This document shows positions 1 to 12,650 of a stretch of DNA of 64,000 bases, piece after piece (positions within the stretch are counted from its first letter, which is position 1; every line of letters starts with the position of its first letter). The DNA comes from Riptortus pedestris (Eukaryota; Arthropoda; Insecta; Hemiptera; Alydidae), in contig CM032228.1 of assembly GCA_019009955.1 (NCBI GenBank), positions 68,403,501-68,467,500 of the forward strand. The letters run 5' to 3'. The notes under the pieces are model-generated. The model was given only the letters and a program-made list of their open reading frames with translations. It made no database searches and was not told where the DNA came from. Both the position numbers and the translations under genes were made by a program.

Positions 1-3000
1 TTAAATATTTCTGAATTTTAGTTTTTCTTCAGAAGTGATAAGGAAATTAAGTTACGCAAGTGGTGGCGTTGAAAATAATTATTTATTATAATTTCTAAGC
101 TTGTCATTCCGTTAATGATTTCTTAAAGTCACTTGGGAGTAAAATAAAATTTATTTGTGTTTATGTTGATCGGAATAAGCATGTTATATGATAGTGGGTA
201 CTTACGGACAGCACAAACAGTACACAAAACCTTATCACTAAGTTATCACTTCACACAAAATGGAACATTTATAATAATCGGAGATGTTGTCAGATCCTTA
301 CACGTTGCTATATCCTTCTTGAGTGTTCCGGCTGAGACGGACTCTGCCGGCGGAGAGAGTCCACGTTTCGGGTCAGCCTGCCTTCGGGGGTGGTATACTT
401 GCTGATAGACTTGATGGGCAAACGTTGACGGAGAGAGAGAGAGAAGAAGGATAGAGTGAGGTGCGTTACTGGCCAAGGCACCGGGAGACTGGAGGAAGAG
501 CGAGCAGAGACGGGGAGTGGTGGGGCGAAGGCACCCCAAGAGCTGGCCTCCCATTGGTCGAGGTGGCGGCCTAGGAGTGGGGGTACTTCTTCCAGGAGGA
601 GGAAGGGTGTTCTACCTGGGACAGTCAGTCTCAGCTACTCCAGCCAACAGGTAGTGGCAGGTAGGACCGGCCCTACAGCCCATCGCCCACACCCCATCGT
701 TACAAATACCACAATTTTTACCCTGTTAGGGAAATTCGCTATTAGGCTCGGTTTCTACTCCTATTATACCACTTCAGAAAAACTGACCAAATTTTTATTT
801 TTACTATAACTAGATATTTTATAAAATGATGACTTTATCGACTATCTGTATATTTTTTTTTTAAAATAACAGATAAAAGTGAAAATCGCTAAAATTGTGA
901 CACACCGAAATAAATTCCAATAGGCATCCCTAGGAGAAAAATATTAGTCAGAACCGCCTCAGTATGTCATCTAAATTACCAAACCTCTCTTTGAACGCTC
1001 CATATAAAACTTAAATTTGCTAATGGAAAAAATCATGAGTTCAAAAAAGAGAAAAGACAGAATCTTAAATATAGAAAAATCCTACAAATGATTTTTATAA
1101 TCAAAATCAATTTCCACTATTTTTACTCAGCACATTTCTGTTGAAACTCAGATATAAGTGATCTTTTAGAATTTTTACCATCTTGTAATACCGCTCACTT
1201 GTACTCATTATCTTTTCATAAAACTCTAGTACATCACAAAATATTGTAAATTGTGTTCATTAGACCTTTACTATGGGAGGCATTTTTTTTCTTGTTTTCT
1301 CAAAATTGTCTTTACTTTTCTACTAAAAATTTAAAGTCGGATATCTCATAGGAAAAAGCGCATATTAAAATTCGACCATGGTTTATCGGCTGATACCTTG
1401 ACTCTGTCTCCGATATTTTTATTGGAAATGGTTGAAAAAAGTACTAGAAAATCGTTTAGTACAAAAATCAAACAAAAATAACAATGCAGCTACCGCTACT
1501 GCAGTTTTCTCTAAATAACAAAAAATATAGTTAATTTTCAAAAAAAATGTTTGTGAAAAAAAATTATTTGGCAGTTACGCTACTATACCCGGACTCCAAC
1601 AATGGCAGCAAATCCTGTGGAGTCAACAATAACTGAAATTCTACTATTTTCGTATTACAACTTGAATTCCTTCTAAACTAATCCGAAACTCTTACAAGAA
1701 ATTCTCCTAAAAAAAAAAAAAAGATTTATTAGTAATCCTTGTAAGAAGAAAAAAAAAACTAATATAAATTCTTACAGCAGCAGGTAGAACGTCCGATATA
1801 ATACCTGGGCCTAACTTGTGGGCTTTCTCATCCTTGGAATTCTAAGAGTATCATTATTGATATTTATTGATAATAACTGCAAATACAATATGTCATTTGA
1901 TATTCTCCATCTAAATACTGCGGCCAATGATGTACCAGAAATTCTTGGGGAAAACGAACTTTGAGAAATTCTGATATTAGCAGGTAGGCCATCAATTACA
2001 CTGGGCACATTAATTTATCTAACCAGGAATTATAAAATTTTAATATTTACAATTCAAACACTCCAGCTCTTTAGGAATTCGTTCGCTCTAAAATTCTCTA
2101 AATACGTATGTCTATAAGTAACTAAACTAAATATACCTTCTTCCTCAATAGAGACGCGAAATAGGTTATCTCCAGAAGCAATAATAATAATTTTTCCCTT
2201 ACTTTAATTTTCGGCTTAAGAAAATCTCCACAAAATGACATTTGGTACTATTGATATTTTTCCTGGAAAAAAAAAGCAAAAGGAGAGGTATTATTAAGTT
2301 TTCTACCTCCCTCCCCCCTCCCCTTGTAATGACTATTGATTTTATTCACAAAACTCTATTTTCGGTTTCATCATTTGAGATATGCAATTATCATTAATAA
2401 TTTTTAATAAAAATGGAATTAACATAACTGTATAACAAATAGGACTGTCTTAATATATACATTTTATACTCTAAGGAAACTCAATTTCTCCTTCTCCATC
2501 TCATATATTTCTGTTGCTGTTGTAATATTGAATTGTTTTTATTCGAATTAAATCAATTCAATTGCTTCTTAGAATTATATTAATTTTATAGATGACAAAA
2601 AAATAATAATCATGGAAAAAAAATTGAAATATTAATTACTCCAAATATAAGAGGTCAGTCAATAAAAAGCCAACAGATTTTCGTTTTAAACAATTATTTC
2701 TTTAATTTATTTACAATAAAGATCTTTACAGTATTTTGTATATACTTTTTCCTATTTTTATGTTTTTAAATAAATAAATAAACTTCTTTCCTACATGTTA
2801 TTAAGAAGTATATAATTCTTCCTATCCTTTTCCTTCACTTCAAACATATATTATATTACATCTAAATGAACAATAATAACTTTATTTAAATTAGCAAAAC
2901 AAAAATAAATTTTGGCGAGCGTTTACTTAGTTTTATGAATTTATTTTGTCCATTTTTATTTTATTTTTCATTGAAAACTAAACGTTGCTCAATAATCTTT

Positions 3001-6000
3001 ATTACAACAAGGCTTTTGCCACATCATTCTCCGACTATCTTTACGGTTTTATACTAGGCCTCTCCAAGGAGTTATTAAGATCACTATAACTAATATATTA
3101 ATGACTAAGATTTTTAAATATTTATAAATCCCTTAAAAATAATTTACCCTCAAATATTGCCTATTGTTTCATATTTTAAATGGAAATATTACCTTATTGA
3201 ATTCACTACTATGGATGGCAATACGTTGAATCATTACATAAAGAATACTGTGAATAAAACAATCCGCAGATAAACCAACTCTGATACAGCAATACGAGTA
3301 TATTAGTAGCTAAAGGTTAAATGTCTTATTTTAGAATAGTTTTCAAATAATTGATATCTTTTAAATTTAATTTTAATATTTAGTCTTGAAATAACTTGAT
3401 TTTTGAAAACAGACTTGGGTTATTTATAATGCAAGTAACCCAGAAAAACTATTGTTTATAAACAAATATTCCAGAAATGAATTTTAGATTCATCTAAAGA
3501 ACGGTGTCTGACATATGTCTTTGAATAGCTTCCTTGTAAGAACATCGGATTACTAAATATTGTTTTTTATATACATACATTTACATTGGTTATTTATAAA
3601 TTTAATTTTCTAATCTGAGTCGGACTAAGGATTGTATTTCATGAGATTGTCATTAAATAAATTTCTATTGTCCACGCGAAAATCAAAACCACGACTCAAG
3701 GTTTGACTAGTGCATAAGTGCCAACCCCCTTAACACACAGCTAAACGCCTTTAATTTATATTAGGTTTAACACAACATAATGTGATCTCCACAGGCATTA
3801 TATTACTTGCTAAATATGTTTTGTTCGTTGGTTTTTGGCCTGGCTAGGTTTTAATAAACATAATATGCACCTTTTGTGCAATGTTTGGGTAAAATTAAAT
3901 ATTCATGTTTTTTCTAAAGACCTAACCAACACCGCTAGGATATGATTTATTACTTCTTTAACTTGATTGCTTCAATAAAACATCTCTATGAAACGCACCC
4001 AGGAAGATTAATGCCTGTAATTAAATTATATTATATTTATTTTTGAAATAAATTATCAATGTATTAAGCATTTTAATTAATTTATTATCTTGCAAATCTT
4101 ATTTTTTTAAAGAAACTATTTTTATAACTATTACTATATTAAAGGAGTACATGGGATGTTGCATAATATCAATTTTCCATTGTTTCAATTCATTAAATAA
4201 ATTTCTTCCGCTCTCGGATTGACGTAGATTTTTACATAATACGATGAATGGATTATAGTTTTCACAATTATAGTGCAGACATTTTTATTTACTTAATGCA
4301 AATAAATTGCTATTATTTACAATGGAGATTTGAAATTAAATGAAAGCATAAGAGAATATCATAAAAAATTGATGTTAATTTGTGTTTCTTTAAACTTTAT
4401 GTTTTCCTAAATAATAAATAGTTTCCTAAACCCCTCTTTTTATAGCATCCAGTTTCATTTATTTTCATCATACTACTACCTTGGTGTTTTTCGTATTTCA
4501 TTCCGTCCATCATTCATTTCTATAGCAAAGTATATCTCATATATATATGATATGTGTGTACGCTTCACTGAAACAAGTTTATAGCTTTTTAAAAGATGAG
4601 AGATAGATTTAGGAACTCTCTGTACGTTTCAGCAGTTCTACAAACTCTGGTTCATTCTTTAACCCTTCTGAAAGTCCCTTAAGTGCAATATGTGTGTGTG
4701 TGGCCCTACTTGAACTATTGAACCAAAGATTTAATGTTCCGCTCTACATTGCTAAGTATTAATGGCCAAACGGTAACACACTAAGCGACTTTGAGAACTT
4801 GGATAAATAAATTGCAAACTTTTGTCTGTAATTCTATAATCGCGGCAGGCATTAAAACTACTTTCAATGATTAATAATAAATGAAACGCTTTAAAAATAG
4901 TAATCACTACACAGGAATTAAAACCCTCAGGCTCCCTCAGCTAGTAAAAAGTGGTGGTAAGTCATAAGTAATCTCCCTGGAATGGGCGATATAACCATAA
5001 AGCTGGACCTAATAATGAACAATATTGTTTTATACATTTCTGCTCAATTATTGTAAGGCGAGACCACATTTATTAGTCAATTAATTTTAAACTGAGGGTT
5101 TTATGGACGGCTGGAGAAATGATTATAGACTTCACTGTCTATTAATATTTTTTATAACATACGGTTTCTTAAAATAGACTATTTTATTTTCAGTAAACTT
5201 ATATTATTATAGCCAAGTTGTTTATTTATTATTTGTAACAAGTTTATTTCTTTAAAAATTTCTAACTTAATATATTAAATTATAGAAATGTATTTTTTTG
5301 GTACATTTTTACATTTAGTTAGCTTGGTGATTTAGTATTCTGCTATTATACTTTAACAAAAGTAATTATATGTATGTTTTCCGGAGTGTTATTTTGATTA
5401 CTGCAACTAAACATTGCTGCACTAATGTTCATATAGGATGTAAGTTTTTAATGTAATAAAGCCATTCTTTCCTTCATCTTAGTGTTAAAATTAAATTATA
5501 ATGCAAATTTTGGACGAGATCATATGAATTTCTAGAGGAATTGAACGGGTCAGAATATTTCTTCGATGAGCAAGATTATTCTGGGGAGCTCTATAGGAAT
5601 CCAGTTACTATCAGAATTAACAAGGGTTGTGAGAGAATCAGTTAAAATAATGTGTAGTACCACACTGTTCTTTTATGTGTCATATTGTGGATGATATTTT
5701 TTACTATCTGGTGTTCCTAGCGGCCCCATGTGCTCTATGAGTATTATACATTGTAAAATGAGTACTATTATCGTTACATAATTAATTAATATAATTAGTC
5801 TTCTTCGTTGCCTCTTATAATTAAAAAATAAACTTTTTGAATTTTTATTTAACTGATAGCTAACTCATATATTAATAGTTGTAGTAAGGGTTCAGCACTG
5901 TTTAGACATTTTTGAACTTATACTATTCTTTTTTTTTAAATGCCTGTGCTAATATAACAAGATTAGCATATTGAACTATTTCTATCTTTCTTTTGTTTTG

Positions 6001-7340
6001 TGATATTGTGATTTTAGGCATACAATTCATATTTTACCTTCGTACTATTTTTAATTAAAGAAAAGTAAACAATAATGTACTTAATTTAATTGAGGTTTCT
6101 GAGCTCACACACGTTGGAATATTATTTTGATAGCTAATTAAAACACAGACAGAAGTCAAAGGACGGGTAATTAATTGGCTGATTACACAGCTCCTGCTTG
6201 TTTCAATTCATTATTCAATCAAGGTATTTATTTTCTAAGTCTAATATTTGTTGGGATATATTCGGTGGGTTTGCATTATGGGTATTCGATCAATGTGTTT
6301 TATTTTTTACTTAGAGGACTTCTAGAATGGCAAATAGGTTTAGTTCAAATTATTGTCCAGTCAAAAACATTGTTAGTTGACAATGCCCTAAATAAGGGGT
6401 GTGAAACATTTGATGAGAACTTTGGCAGACAAATTCGTCTCTTGTGAAGACCTCGCGAAAATAAGCAATTATTTTTCACCCCATGAAAGGTGCTCTTATT
6501 GTGTGTTTATAATTTGGGCCATGTGAGTCCTATTATGCTTCCAAGTTATTCAAAGGGCAATTTCCTATTTTGCTTACTGTTCGGCATAGAAGATTCACAA
6601 AGGGAATCGGGAATCTTTCCCTCATCGAGGGGTGGCCTTGCCCTTGGTCGGGAGATGAACGGAGGATAGCCTGGGGGAAGAATCCCTTCAAGGCTCCCTC
6701 TCTCTCCCCTTTATCTGTTTCAAACCCCTTTTTTTCGCCTTCTTCACTAATCATAAAGCTTTTTTTTTTTTTTTTGAAATTCCTTTTTAACAATTCCATG
6801 CAACGGTTCCTTTTTACCCTTTCGCATCAACCCGTTCAATTGAAACTGTCAAAATGGCTCAACTTTCACGGAATGCAATGAACCTATTCTTCAGGTCCCA
6901 TTGAACCTGGCATTATTTTCTGTCTATTCAGATTCCATTTGAAATGACTTTGATTAGTATTTAGTTCCCAGACAGTCTTACTCAAGAAAGACGGTTTTCC
7001 CATGCATAACTTTTAAACTCTGCCAAATTTAATTTGGCAGAATTTTTGCTTGGTTTATGATATAATACATTTGTTATTGAATATATCTGAATTAGTAGGC
7101 CAACAGTTTATAGAAAATTTGACTCTTAGAGCTTGGTTATGATCAAACAAGTGTTGACAGTTTAGATGAGCTTTAATTTTCTATTTATCCTAACAAATTT
7201 TAATAGATTTCTCCAAATGAAGCAGGTTCTACATTCATTTTAGCACAGTATGTATGTAAGTAGCAACAGCATACACATGCGGGATGGTAATTGTAATAAA
7301 TGAGAAATAGACATATAAAAGTAAATTATGATTTTTAATC
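1..7340. other. Low-copy A+T-rich DNA, no recognised gene
   Basis: No repeat copy, tRNA or convincing exon was recognised here apart from the GC-rich island at about 302-700. ORFs are short, and I recognised no protein family in them. A second GC-richer patch lies at about 6540-6740, again without a recognisable product. I see only A/T-rich text with short homopolymer runs. Confidence 0.6.
302..700 (-). promoter_or_regulatory. GC-rich island; candidate promoter or 5' non-coding exon
   Basis: This is the most GC-rich block in the first 11 kb and stands out sharply from its surroundings. On the minus strand it contains a CCAAT-type sequence (GACCAATGGG, about position 560) and a CT-repeat near 445. 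It ends in a good 5' splice-donor match (GTAAGGA, reverse complement of 295-301). Short ORFs on both strands resemble no family I know. A 5' untranslated exon transcribed leftwards would explain the donor and the base composition, but a plain GC-rich patch is also possible. Confidence 0.25.
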
Positions 7341-7526
7341 ATTTATTATTATTTATTTACATCTACTTTTTGCTACTATGGCTAATTGGGACGGGTTATC
7401 TACAGGTTCCCACTCTTTTCCGTCACTTGATAAATTCCTATAGCCCAGGCGGAAATCGAACTCGCCACTCTAGGTTCACCATATGAAATTTAGGCCAACG
7501 CTTTAACTCACTTGGCTAACCTCAGC
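7341..7526 (-). mobile_element. tRNA-derived SINE, family A
   Basis: Reverse-strand copy. Read on the minus strand it begins CTGAGGTTAGCC, then has a tRNA-like A-box region and a B box (GAGTTCGATTTCC). The body carries the family phrases for a SINE-specific region and ends near ACGTTAATAAAT-type A/T tail. The flanks share TTTTAATCA on both sides, a possible short target-site duplication. Slightly shortened in the body compared with other copies. Confidence 0.7.
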
Positions 7527-7866
7527 TTCTTTTAATCAGTTGAAATATTTTCTAATTGCTGTAACATTTTAAGTAGTATAATTAATAACAAATGCTGCTC
7601 AAGTTAGGGGGTAGCACTTGTTGGCAAAGTGCCAGAATTTATAGACACACTAGTTCTCCTACGTTAACTTTATTATAACTCTACATGTTTCCCATTCTTT
7701 ACTTCCACGCCCCATCAGGAGTACGCCGTCTTTGCTAGTTAAAACGGAGATAGCACATGGTCAATAAAATGGAAATCTCTCTAGGCCATGACCTGACTAA
7801 AGACTCAAATCATCGCTGACATTCTCACGTTGATCGAGCCTCAAAACCACAAAAAAAAACATAAAA
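7527..7866. other. Spacer between a SINE and a HINE copy
   Basis: A/T-rich, with a moderately GC-richer part at about 7690-7860. No gene, RNA or repeat was recognised. Confidence 0.5.
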
Positions 7867-8481
7867 GACCGTGAGGCAGGGGCTGCGAAAACTAAGCAGA
7901 TTTCCCACGTGAAGTTATACAATAGAGAAATTTCACGAGAGCCGAGTAGTGAAGGAAACGGACGAACTAGCATTTGGCGGGAAAGTCACCCTTCCCTTAG
8001 TCGCCCAGATTTAATAAAACTGCAAATATCTCGGTTAATATTCAAGATAGAGAATAAATGTATATAACAGTATTTATAGTAAATTTTATTTGCAATAAGA
8101 TTGATTCTGTACAATTTTTTGATCCGACGTATAGTAACGGAGATATTTCGAATTTTCGAAAATCCTCCCCTCTAAACCCCCCCCCTCCCACTTGTCTGAG
8201 TTCTGCCGTTAACGACCTTGATCTTTCTTTTTATAGAAAACGCCCAAATCACGAGTTTCGTAACGATCAAAGAAAAAGCGCGACCGCTCGCGGTGACACA
8301 GACAAATATCTATATATATATATAGAGATATATATATATATCTATATATATACGCACAGTTTTGAACGGACCTCATTTTCGTCATCTACTAGGTCGGAGC
8401 GATGTACATTTGAAGAAGAATTTCGAAAATTTCGTCATGAGTACAACCTCAATAGCTGATTTCCCTTGAGGGAAATCTGCT
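7867..8481 (-). mobile_element. HINE-like element, complete, minus strand
   Basis: Right end at the left: GACCGTGAGGCAGGGGCTGCG, then AGCAGATTTCCCACGTG, then the block with ATCTCGGTTAATATTCAAG, the ACGGAGATATTTCGAA core, a C-run (block B reversed), an interrupted TA tract at about 8309-8352 and GAACGGACCTCATTTTCGTC. It finishes in the palindromic left end GATTTCCCTTGAGGGAAATC-TGCT, followed by AAAA, so the insertion is in a T-run. Both ends are present; the right-end hairpin is slightly decayed. Confidence 0.8.
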
Positions 8482-8768
8482 AAAATGAATATCGCAAGGA
8501 CAGTTTTATATAAAGTAGTGTTTTATATAAAATAAATAATAATAAACTTAACATGAATTTGAATACTTGTTCTTCAATCAGTAATTATTAATACTTATGA
8601 GTAAATGTTGATATTCTATAAGTAAATTTTATCTTTTATCAATATTTTTCTGTTGTTGCTTCAGTACACCTACTTATTTGGTCATTGTTATTATTTTCCT
8701 AAAGCATTTAATTGGCAATATTTTACATTTATTTTAACCATTTATCTTATTTATTTGAAAATAGTTTT

Positions 8769-8889
8769 AGCAGATTTCTCTTAAGGGAAATCAGCTATTT
8801 AGCTCGTACTGAGTACGCGATTTTAGAAAAATTACCTAAAATGTCCATCGACCCTACTCGAAAATGAGGAAAATGAGGTCCGTTCAAGG

Positions 8890-8949
<60 letters not shown>

Positions 8950-9437
8950 CTGTTACCGCTCTAGTGGTCGCAATTTTTGACTTATCGTTACCAAACTTGA
9001 TATATAATCATTTTATACAAAAAGAAAGATCAATTTCGTTAAAGGCTGAAATCGGACCAGGGGAAGGGGGGGGGGGTTTAGAGGGGGAGAGTTTCGAAAA
9101 TTCTTAATATCTCCGTTGTTATGAGTCGGATCGAAAATGCGTGTAAAACCAATTTTATTGGAAATGTAATGTTTTATAAATGTTGTTGTGTACATTTTTT
9201 CACTATTATGATTATTAACTGAGATATTTGCATTATTTAGTTTTCGGTCTTCAATAAAGCCCCACTCCTACTAATCTCATATTAATAAGGTTCTACTATG
9301 TAATGAAGCACTTTATTTGAAGCTTAAATACAAAGTATTGTTCTTATTGAACTTTTAAGTTTTGAGATAGATGCAAATACGAGTACGTGGCGCATGTGGG
9401 AAATCTGGTTAGTTAACGCAGCCCCTGCGTGACTGAC
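8769..9437 (+). mobile_element. HINE-like element, complete, plus strand, long 3' variant
   Basis: Starts AGCAGATTTCTCTTAAGGGA after TTTT. Carries block A, a 55-nt TA tract (8891-8945), a G-run core near 9060, the TCCGTTGTTATGAGTCGGAT motif, and the alternative 3' module (GAAGCACTTTATTTGAAGC) shared with copies at 57181 and 63272. Ends with the subterminal inverted repeat (GGGAAATCTGGT), the hairpin ACGCAGCCCCTGCGT and GACTGAC before TTTATTT. Confidence 0.8.
8891..8945. repeat. (TA)n microsatellite inside HINE
   Basis: Pure TA tract at the family's fixed microsatellite position, between CCGTTCAAGGT and TTTGTCTGTTACCGC. Confidence 0.95.
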
Positions 9438-10480
9438 TTTATTTATTGGTTATTTCGTTTTATTCTCCGTTTCCTGATTTGTTGTAATGTTATTTTTGTT
9501 GTTTTCTCTTTTTTGTTTGTTGTTATTTTATAATTTATATTTTATTTTTTACGTTTGTGATATTTTGTTTTTTGTCAAGCTCTTATCGTCCTTATTGCAA
9601 AGCTTCATTTATAAACATAAATTTTAATACATTCTTCGTTTCTGTACATTAGTATTTTTTCATATCGTGCTTTATCTACAAAAAGAAAAAAAATATACTT
9701 CGTTCAAGAAACGGTACTTAACGCAATTACAACCCATAATGAGATTTATAACCATCAGAAGGCACGATCATTCGACAAAGAATCAATCAGTGAACATATC
9801 TCGCGGATAATCCTGGATACATTATGCACGGATGCAACCCATGCTGCGAGGAAAGAACAAGTAATTGTAAATATAATTTATCCATAAACAACTTGTAATG
9901 CCTGCTGGCAAATGATGCCTGGGATTTATTGCCCCGTAAATTGCCCGGCACTTTAGGAGAAGGTCGCGGCGCTGACACAGGAATCTTTGGAATGACATTT
10001 TCCCTTTGATTCTCATTTACGTCAGCTGTCAACCAGTCCTGGTAATAAGCCTGATGATGCCTGATGGAGTAGCTGCACCGAATGCCTCCCGTTCTTTTCA
10101 ATGGAATTAATTATATTCATGTTAGCTTACAGCGAAACTAACGAAACAATACTCAGGACAACGCTAGGAAGTACATTAAAGCAATAAATAAAAATTTGGA
10201 TAACATAACTTAAATTAAAGTCTGCGTTAGTGAATTAACTAACCAGTTAGACCAAAAATCCTTTTGAAAATTCGGGCCCATTTCCTTAAAAATCTTAGGG
10301 TTTTCATTAGAATCCCCCTCCCCCAATTGTAACTACTTCCCCTGTTGAATTACATTGTGGTTACGATAATGAAAGAAATAATGAAAAAAAAATCAACAGT
10401 ATTAAATAATTTGTTAGTAATTAGTCATCAATGTAGCATCTCTATCAGAAATAATAACTAAATAGTAGATATTATTATAA
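9438..10480. other. Low-copy DNA, no recognised gene
   Basis: T-rich at 9440-9680, then mixed composition. A GC-richer stretch at 9780-10100 holds overlapping minus-strand ORFs of 104 and 64 codons without recognisable domains. Nothing else supportable was seen. Confidence 0.5.
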
Positions 10481-10595
10481 TTTATTAACGCCCACTCATT
10501 GCTATTGTACTATGGCTAATTAGGACGGGTTATCTATAGGTTACCACTTTTTTCTAGCCATGATGGGCCTATAGGTTTTATTAAATGAGTCCTTT
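10481..10595 (-). mobile_element. SINE family A, 5'-truncated fragment
   Basis: Matches the 3' body of the family in reverse: TTTATTAACGCCCACTC, then ATGGCTAATTAGGACGGG, GGTTACCACTTTTTTCTAGC and TATAGGTTTTATTAAATGA. The tRNA-related head is missing, as expected for 5' truncation on reverse transcription. Confidence 0.7.
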
Positions 10596-12308
10596 ACTCA
10601 TTGATTCAACCACAGGCACATTTCAATGAAATTTTGGTAAATAATATTACTTAAATTATACGTTCAATAATTAAAGGTAAGTAAATATACAATGGGAAGT
10701 AGTAAAAGCCGTGTAGTTGATCCCCCAAGAAAATCCAGTCCTTCCTTCCATCAGAAAAAGCTTATCTAATTTAAACAGGTGGCTGGATAAAGTGAGGGAG
10801 GAGCTGCGGATGCTAGAAGGATCCAAGTTGCTTTCCGCTCTCTTAGGAAATTGAGAGTGTTCTATGAGAGTGTGTGATCTTTCTCCACGCAGTATGAATC
10901 CATGTGGTCAGCAATTAATTTAAAAAAGATTAAATGCCGAGTTCCCCTCAAAAATGTCTGAAATTGTTGACATTCTAAAGCATATGCTGTATTAAATTAT
11001 ATAAAACTGGAAAACGAAACACTTGCAGGTTGACGGAGGCTTGTCCATTTGTCTTAGGCGCATACATCTTAATTTACGTGACGATAAACAAATTTTATTG
11101 ATGTAAAATAATTTAAGTACTCACATGGCGGGACATTGTGTGGAGCTGCTCGGGGGAAATCTGGAAGACGAATGGCTTTATCCGTTATGGGCTGTCGTTC
11201 TCACTCCGGGGACCGCCAAGGGAAGGAATCCCTGGAAGGCAGGTGGGGACCCCGATGAAAAACCTCGGCCCCGTTCTCGAGCCTCGCCCGCACACACCGA
11301 ATGAATTCGGCAGATATACCGAAAGAGTTGGAGGAGGAGTTCACTCCACCCATGGCGCAAAAAGTATGGCGAAAAAAAAGAAGGAATATGTGAAAGAAAT
11401 TACAGAGGAAAAAAAAGGAGACCTGACGGAGTTGCTGCGTTTCCGGTTGCGTTTCACTTTTCACAAAAGGACAACTGGTTATCATCCTCTTTTAAGTAGG
11501 CTGGCGGTTTCTCAACAAGGGGTTCTGGGTTGTGTCAGAACATCCTTGCTGAAGCACCCGCCTGGCCGGGTATCGGATCAACCGAATCAACATACCTCAA
11601 CAACTAGCTATCACTGAACTACTAGAATATTCTTATTGCTAATGTTGTAACAACACTCAAATATACCATGTCTAGGCTGGCTGCCACGATATTAGTACTT
11701 CCAGTAATAATTCTAGACTATAATGTTATGTGTCCAGACTCAAATTAGTTAACTCCTGGAAAAATGCTTGAAACTACCTCTGGATTAATTAAATACAACA
11801 GTAAAGGGGAGGACCGGTATTCACCTTCATTCTATTTTTAATTCGTTGAGAAATATTATCAATTACAACGAAAAAAAAATGAACGGGTATTTTATTTCTA
11901 ATAATTATTAATTTTTAAAGAACCCAAGTAGTATTTTGAAACTTCAGATTGCCAAGTACAAGAAAATGATTATATTTCTTTCAATTTACCAATACTTAAT
12001 ATTTGTCAACTATATTTGTTTTTGAGTCCGTTTGAATTAGCTACAAATGTAAATTTAATGTCGAAAACTGAGTAAATCAATTTTTTTATCTAATGACACA
12101 TGGGGTCTCATTCCATCCATAGAAGAATGATAACTTAGAAAATGTCGTCTTGCTTTGATTGTGCTGCGTACTTCTGAAAACAAATTAGGACTATCTGAAT
12201 TTCAAGCAGGAGTGAATCTTTTATTATTGTTTATTTTCCAAAAATAGCTCCTATTGATAAACTAAAAACCTACAGAGTTTTATTGAATGGACATTTCTTC
12301 TTTTTTAA
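10596..12308. other. Low-copy DNA with a GC-richer centre
   Basis: No repeat family was recognised. The part at about 11120-11600 is clearly GC-richer and holds the longest ORF of the window, described separately. The rest is A/T-rich with no supported feature. Confidence 0.5.
11138..11617 (+). other. Orphan 159-codon ORF in a GC-richer block
   Basis: Longest uninterrupted reading frame in the window. The predicted protein has a basic/acidic stretch (AKKKKEYVKEITEEKKGD, around residues 76-94) and Pro/Arg/Gly-rich flanks. I recognise no domain, signal peptide or membrane segment. GC-rich DNA yields long ORFs by chance, and shorter frames overlap on the other strand. It may be chance, part of an exon, or a transcribed non-coding or regulatory block. 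Confidence 0.15.
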
Positions 12309-12650
12309 TTCCTTCTACAAAATAATGGAAGTATTGTAAACGTAAATATTTTCAGTTTTCAATAGAAATATTCTTCTTGACCCTCCCTAAACAAATTTTG
12401 ATTAATTTTGGCTAGACGTCTGTGCTCATGTACATATACCGCATTACTCATTAACGATTAAACGTTGAAATTTTATACTTAGGACGTTGTGCCGTCTAGC
12501 CATTCACCTCCTCTTTTGATTGGAGCTCATTTTGGAGAGAGGAGTTTACAGGGGGTGTAATTAAAAGAAGTCAAATTTTTGTGACTACTAGAAATACAAA
12601 GGATTTTTAGAGAACCTTACCATATTTGTATTTATACAGAAAAAACATAA
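12309..12650 (+). repeat. Dispersed repeat, TTCCTTGTAC family, copy 1
   Basis: Begins CCTTCTACAAAATAATGGAAG, a decayed hairpin that in the best copy (29081) reads ACTTCCTT-loop-AAGGAAGT. Then come AAATATTTTCAGTTTTCA, CTTGACCCTCCCTAAACA and TTTGGCTAGACGTCTGTGC. The later part (ATTCACCTCCTCTTTTGATT) is also shared with the copy at 16178. No ORF or terminal duplication is visible. Class unknown. Confidence 0.65.

Noticed and set aside
7438..7526. SINE heads as functional tRNA genes
   Set aside because: The A and B boxes are present, but the acceptor and anticodon stems cannot be formed and the body continues as SINE sequence. The same holds for the other family A copies and for 54545-54795.
11138..11617. 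159-codon ORF as a protein-coding gene
   Set aside because: No recognisable domain, no splice or promoter context, and location in a GC-richer block where chance ORFs are longer. Listed only as an orphan ORF.
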